Source of the DNA: an uncultured Coriobacteriia bacterium
GTDB lineage: Bacteria; Actinomycetota; Coriobacteriia; Coriobacteriales; QAMH01
Assembly (NCBI GenBank): GCA_902478425.1
Contig: CABSKV010000072.1
Location: 1-7,164, forward strand
Direction of reading: 5' to 3'
DNA length: 7,164 bases
Every line of letters starts with the position of its first letter. The stretch's first letter is position 1. The position numbers and the translations under genes are program-made. The notes below the pieces were generated by a model. It was given only the letters and a program-made list of their open reading frames with translations. It was not told the origin of the DNA and did no database searches. Of this stretch, positions 4,583 to 7,164 are shown piece after piece.

Positions 4583-6532
4583 CTATCCAATAATCTTGGT
4601 GGATTCGACGGTGCGCACATACCACTTCATGAACTTCTCGAACGGCTTGCGCAGGGCAAAGCCGATGAGCGCAGCTGGTATCAGGAACAGGGCGAGCTCG
4701 CCGAGCTGAATCCAGAAGTCACCGTTGTACATGCCGAACATCGCCGCACGCATGGCATCGACCGTGTGAGTCGCCGGCAAGAACGGACTCACGTTCTGCA
4801 CGAAATCGGGCAGAATCTGCAAGGGATACGATCCTCCACAGCCGGTTATCTGCAAGATGAGCAGGCAAATCGCAAGCGCCTTTCCAAGATTGGCAAATGC
4901 CAGCACGAGGACGTATATCAGAAACGTGAAGACGAGACCCGAGAACCACAGGTCGAGCATTAGAAGCCACGGATGTACGACCTGAACCTGCAAGAAGAAG
5001 ATGTTACCGATGCCGATGAGCGTCGTCTGCGCAAGCGAGATGCACGCGAGGGAGAAGAAGCGTCCGATCAGCATCTCGCGCGGCTTGGGATTGCGAAGAT
5101 TTGCCTGCGCGCGATTCGAGACGCTCGGCTTGACGACGACGAGTATGAGCAGCGACCCGATGAAGACGGCGAGCGTGGTGTAGAACGGCGCCATGGCCGA
5201 ACCGAAGTTCTCGGACGGAAACACCGCGATGCGCTCGATGCCCACCGGTGCTGAAAGCGCCTCGGCCATGCTCTGCGCATCGGCACCGAGCACCGCCTGC
5301 AGGGCAGCCGGATCCCCGGTGACGAGCGCTTCGGAAATGCTCGTCGCCAGACCATGGAGCGTGTCGGCCGATGCGCGCAGGTCCCCCGTCACCGATCCGA
5401 TCTGCGCGACGGCATCACCCAGTATGCCCTGGGCGGAGTCCGTCGCCGCCGAAACGCCGCTTTCCGCTTCCTTCATGCCGCTGATGGCCTGGGATGCATC
5501 GGCATCCAGACCCTTCGCCGCGACGATGAGGCGGTCAAGGTCGGGCTTGAGATTCTCGTTGTAGTCGTCTCTCGCGGCCTGGATGTTGGCCTGTGCGTTG
5601 GCGGCGAGTTGGTCGATGCGTTGCACGACCTCGGGGTCGAGGAGTTGCGAAAGCCCGGAGCTATCAATCAAGGCACGTAGCTCGTCGAAGCTCGCCTGTG
5701 CCGAGGAGAGCGCTTCCTCGAGCTTGCCCTGCGCGGCCGCAATGTCCTCCGCCGCCGACGTGAGCCCGTCGGCACTCGCGTCGGCCGTCTCCATCATGGA
5801 GACGATCTCGTCCTGCGCCTGGCGAATCAGCTTACTTCCGGAATCGAGCAGTCGCTGAGCCGATTCCAGGGTTCCGGAGTACATCTCGACGACGTCGGCG
5901 ACGCGGTTCGTATCCTCCGACATCGCGTTGATATGATCTGCCAGGGCAGCGATCTGCCCATGTACGTCCATGTCGTCGGCATAGCGCGAGACGGATTCCG
6001 CGACCGAGAGCATCACCTCGGAGATGGACTGCGCGAAGACGGTGTTCACCTTCTCGGAAACCGTATCCGCTCCGGTCATCGTGATCTTGGGCGAAATGGC
6101 GTTCTTCTTCTCGTTCGAATAGTAGGTGATCTGCGCGCGCTCGGAATCGTCCATGTAGAAACGCAGCATGTCACGACTGAAGTCCTTGGGTATCACGACC
6201 GCGGCGTAGTACTTGCCGCTTTTCGCTCCGTCGACCGCCTCCTCCTCGCTCACGATACGCCAGCCGATCTGGTCGTTGGCACGCAGTTCCGAGACGAGCA
6301 TGTCGCCGACATTGACGCGTATGGGCACGAGGTCGCTTTCGTAGCCCTCGTCCTCGTTGGCAACCGCGACGGTGAGATGTCCCGTGTTATCGAAGACATC
6401 CCAGCACGCGATCAGGTTGTACCACGCGAAGATAGACGGCATGACGACCAAGCCGATCGTGATGATAGTGCTCACGACGTTAGCGAAGAGGTGCCGCAGA
6501 TCGCTCTTGAACAGGGTCCAGATGTTATGCAT
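4583..6532 (-). CDS. YhgE/Pip-domain membrane protein
   Basis: 649 residues from the preferred start. An N-terminal helix (about 20-40, in the family motif IFAWYNLIACWDVFDNTGHL) is followed by the YhgE/Pip N-terminal domain with VAVANEDEGYESD and YYAAVVIPKDFSRDM. A long Ala/Asp/Glu-rich extracytoplasmic stretch, probably coiled coil (about 190-425), leads to five membrane helices at about 449-468, 491-513, 522-544, 547-567 and 606-628. The signature GCGGSYPLQILPDFVQNVSP (564-583) and FLPATHTVDAMRAA are diagnostic of the C-terminal Pip/YhgE domain. Relatives include the lactococcal phage infection protein Pip and EsaA of type VII secretion; the fold resembles ABC-2 type permeases. Its own function is uncertain: transport, surface assembly or an envelope structure. 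The start at 6532-6530 overlaps the upstream gene's stop by 8 nt, with GGGTGG eight bases before; a longer reading from 6673 would add 47 Arg/Pro-rich residues that are a shadow of the upstream gene. No WXG100 or FtsK-like genes are visible here. Confidence 0.9.
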   Translation of the reverse strand: MHNIWTLFKSDLRHLFANVVSTIITIGLVVMPSIFAWYNLIACWDVFDNTGHLTVAVANEDEGYESDLVPIRVNVGDMLVSELRANDQIGWRIVSEEEAVDGAKSGKYYAAVVIPKDFSRDMLRFYMDDSERAQITYYSNEKKNAISPKITMTGADTVSEKVNTVFAQSISEVMLSVAESVSRYADDMDVHGQIAALADHINAMSEDTNRVADVVEMYSGTLESAQRLLDSGSKLIRQAQDEIVSMMETADASADGLTSAAEDIAAAQGKLEEALSSAQASFDELRALIDSSGLSQLLDPEVVQRIDQLAANAQANIQAARDDYNENLKPDLDRLIVAAKGLDADASQAISGMKEAESGVSAATDSAQGILGDAVAQIGSVTGDLRASADTLHGLATSISEALVTGDPAALQAVLGADAQSMAEALSAPVGIERIAVFPSENFGSAMAPFYTTLAVFIGSLLILVVVKPSVSNRAQANLRNPKPREMLIGRFFSLACISLAQTTLIGIGNIFFLQVQVVHPWLLMLDLWFSGLVFTFLIYVLVLAFANLGKALAICLLILQITGCGGSYPLQILPDFVQNVSPFLPATHTVDAMRAAMFGMYNGDFWIQLGELALFLIPAALIGFALRKPFEKFMKWYVRTVESTKIIG

Positions 6533-7164
6533 CGCGATCACCACCCGATGCCGAATACCTTCCGCCCTGCGGATGCGACGAGGATTCATCGGCGCCCTCA
6601 ACCTCATCGGCATTTTCGTCCTCGCTGGCGCCCGGCATCTGGGAATCGGTCGCGCCGTGGATGATGTCGGCATGTTCGAGATGATTGCGCGACAGATAGA
6701 GTTCGCGTAGCTGCTCGTCGCTCATCTTGTCGAGACGCAGCTGACGCTCGAAGCTCGAGCGCAGGCTCTCCACCACAATGAGGAACACGAAGACGAGCGT
6801 GATCCATCCGAGAAACAGCGTGAGGAGCACGACCTTGCCCGTCATGCCGAGCGAGAACAGCACGAGGACGATGACGGGCACGGCGATGCCAACGATGACG
6901 GCACCGCGTATGAGACGCGGATATATCCGCTGGAAGCGCGTGTAACGCCGAATGAGCGCCTTGCGATACTCGTCGCGATCGGCGAGCGCGCGCAGCACCT
7001 GCGAGAAGCGGAAGCGTCGCATGGGCACCTCGACACTTTCGCCGTTGAAGATGCCGCTTTGCTTTATCTCGCGTGCGACCAGGCGATTGACGTTGGAGAG
7101 CCATGGGCGCACGAGTATGCCGACGGCCATGGACGCGACGAGGAAACCCAGCAATATGCAGATG
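6525..7164 (-). CDS. Membrane protein of unknown family, C-terminal part
   Basis: 212 residues are visible and the frame stays open through the right edge (the codons before the TTG at 7154 read Ile-Cys-Ile), so the true start lies outside. Visible parts: the end of a membrane helix (about 1-18), a basic cytoplasm-like stretch (about 20-83) with many Arg and Lys, a tight pair of helices (84-106 and 110-131), a charged segment DKMSDEQLRELYLSRNHLEH (145-164), then an acidic, Ser/Gly-rich, probably disordered tail (about 172-212). I do not recognise the family. It lacks the GCGGSYP signature of its neighbour, so it is not simply a second Pip C-terminus. Its stop overlaps the YhgE/Pip start (GATGCATAA), so the two are co-translated and probably act together in the membrane. 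Confidence 0.75.
   Translation of the reverse strand, partial: ICILLGFLVASMAVGILVRPWLSNVNRLVAREIKQSGIFNGESVEVPMRRFRFSQVLRALADRDEYRKALIRRYTRFQRIYPRLIRGAVIVGIAVPVIVLVLFSLGMTGKVVLLTLFLGWITLVFVFLIVVESLRSSFERQLRLDKMSDEQLRELYLSRNHLEHADIIHGATDSQMPGASEDENADEVEGADESSSHPQGGRYSASGGDRDA

Noticed and set aside
4583..6532. Part of a type VII secretion locus, through the similarity of EsaA to YhgE
   Set aside because: No EssC/FtsK ATPase, WXG100 protein or EssB-like gene is visible; YhgE/Pip proteins are common outside such loci.
5933..6664. A 243-codon open frame on the plus strand opposite the YhgE/Pip gene
   Set aside because: It is antisense to the N-terminal YhgE/Pip domain and reads as Asp/Arg/His-rich low-complexity protein with no supported start.
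6533..6673. A 47-residue N-terminal extension of the YhgE/Pip protein
   Set aside because: It lies wholly inside the upstream gene in another frame, is Arg/Pro-rich, and would precede the conserved MHNIW start that follows the 8-nt overlap.
1..7164. CRISPR arrays, tRNA or rRNA genes, riboswitches, insertion sequence genes
   Set aside because: Reading both strands showed no spaced direct-repeat array, no tRNA-like cloverleaf ends, no rRNA-like sequence and no transposase or integrase coding frame.

Overview
The window is dense, high-GC bacterial DNA with an AT-poor third codon position. It carries seven protein-coding genes, two of them cut by the window edges, and no RNA genes. The style of the genes (VanR/VanS-like two-component pair, membrane-fused XRE regulator, YhgE/Pip protein, TSUP permease) fits a high-GC Gram-positive, most likely an actinobacterium of the Coriobacteriia/Eggerthellaceae kind. 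That placement is inference from gene style, not proof.

Layout, left to right. At 1-111 (minus) is the N-terminus of a TSUP/TauE-type permease. At 186-1202 (minus) is an XRE helix-turn-helix regulator fused to six predicted membrane helices, with an operator-like palindrome over its promoter (1224-1248). The gap 1254-1363 holds degenerate repeat-like DNA, ending in a perfect 13-bp hairpin that runs into the end of the next gene. At 1364-2758 and 2751-3506 (both minus) is a response regulator followed by a VanS-like sensor histidine kinase, with an 8-nt overlap. A short divergent control region (3507-3651) with 11-bp-spaced TAAG repeats separates them from a plus-strand gene (3652-4470) for a single-pass membrane protein with an extracytoplasmic C39-like papain-fold peptidase domain. 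The gap 4471-4582 contains a 69-nt near-perfect inverted repeat. Past it, convergent on the minus strand, lie a YhgE/Pip (EsaA-like) membrane protein (4583-6532) and, upstream of it with an 8-nt overlap, the C-terminal part of an unrecognised membrane protein (6525 to the right edge).

How the parts may work together (inference): nearly every product acts at the cell envelope. The kinase senses an extracytoplasmic signal through a roughly 117-residue loop and phosphorylates the OmpR/PhoB-type regulator. That regulator plausibly binds the TAAG repeats between its own gene and the divergent C39-like peptidase gene, which makes the peptidase the best candidate target. The YhgE/Pip operon and the XRE-membrane regulator are neighbours with possibly related envelope roles, but nothing in the sequence ties them to the two-component system. 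The two intergenic palindromes lack the U-tracts of normal terminators, share sequence words with each other, and look more like dispersed palindromic (REP-like) repeats.
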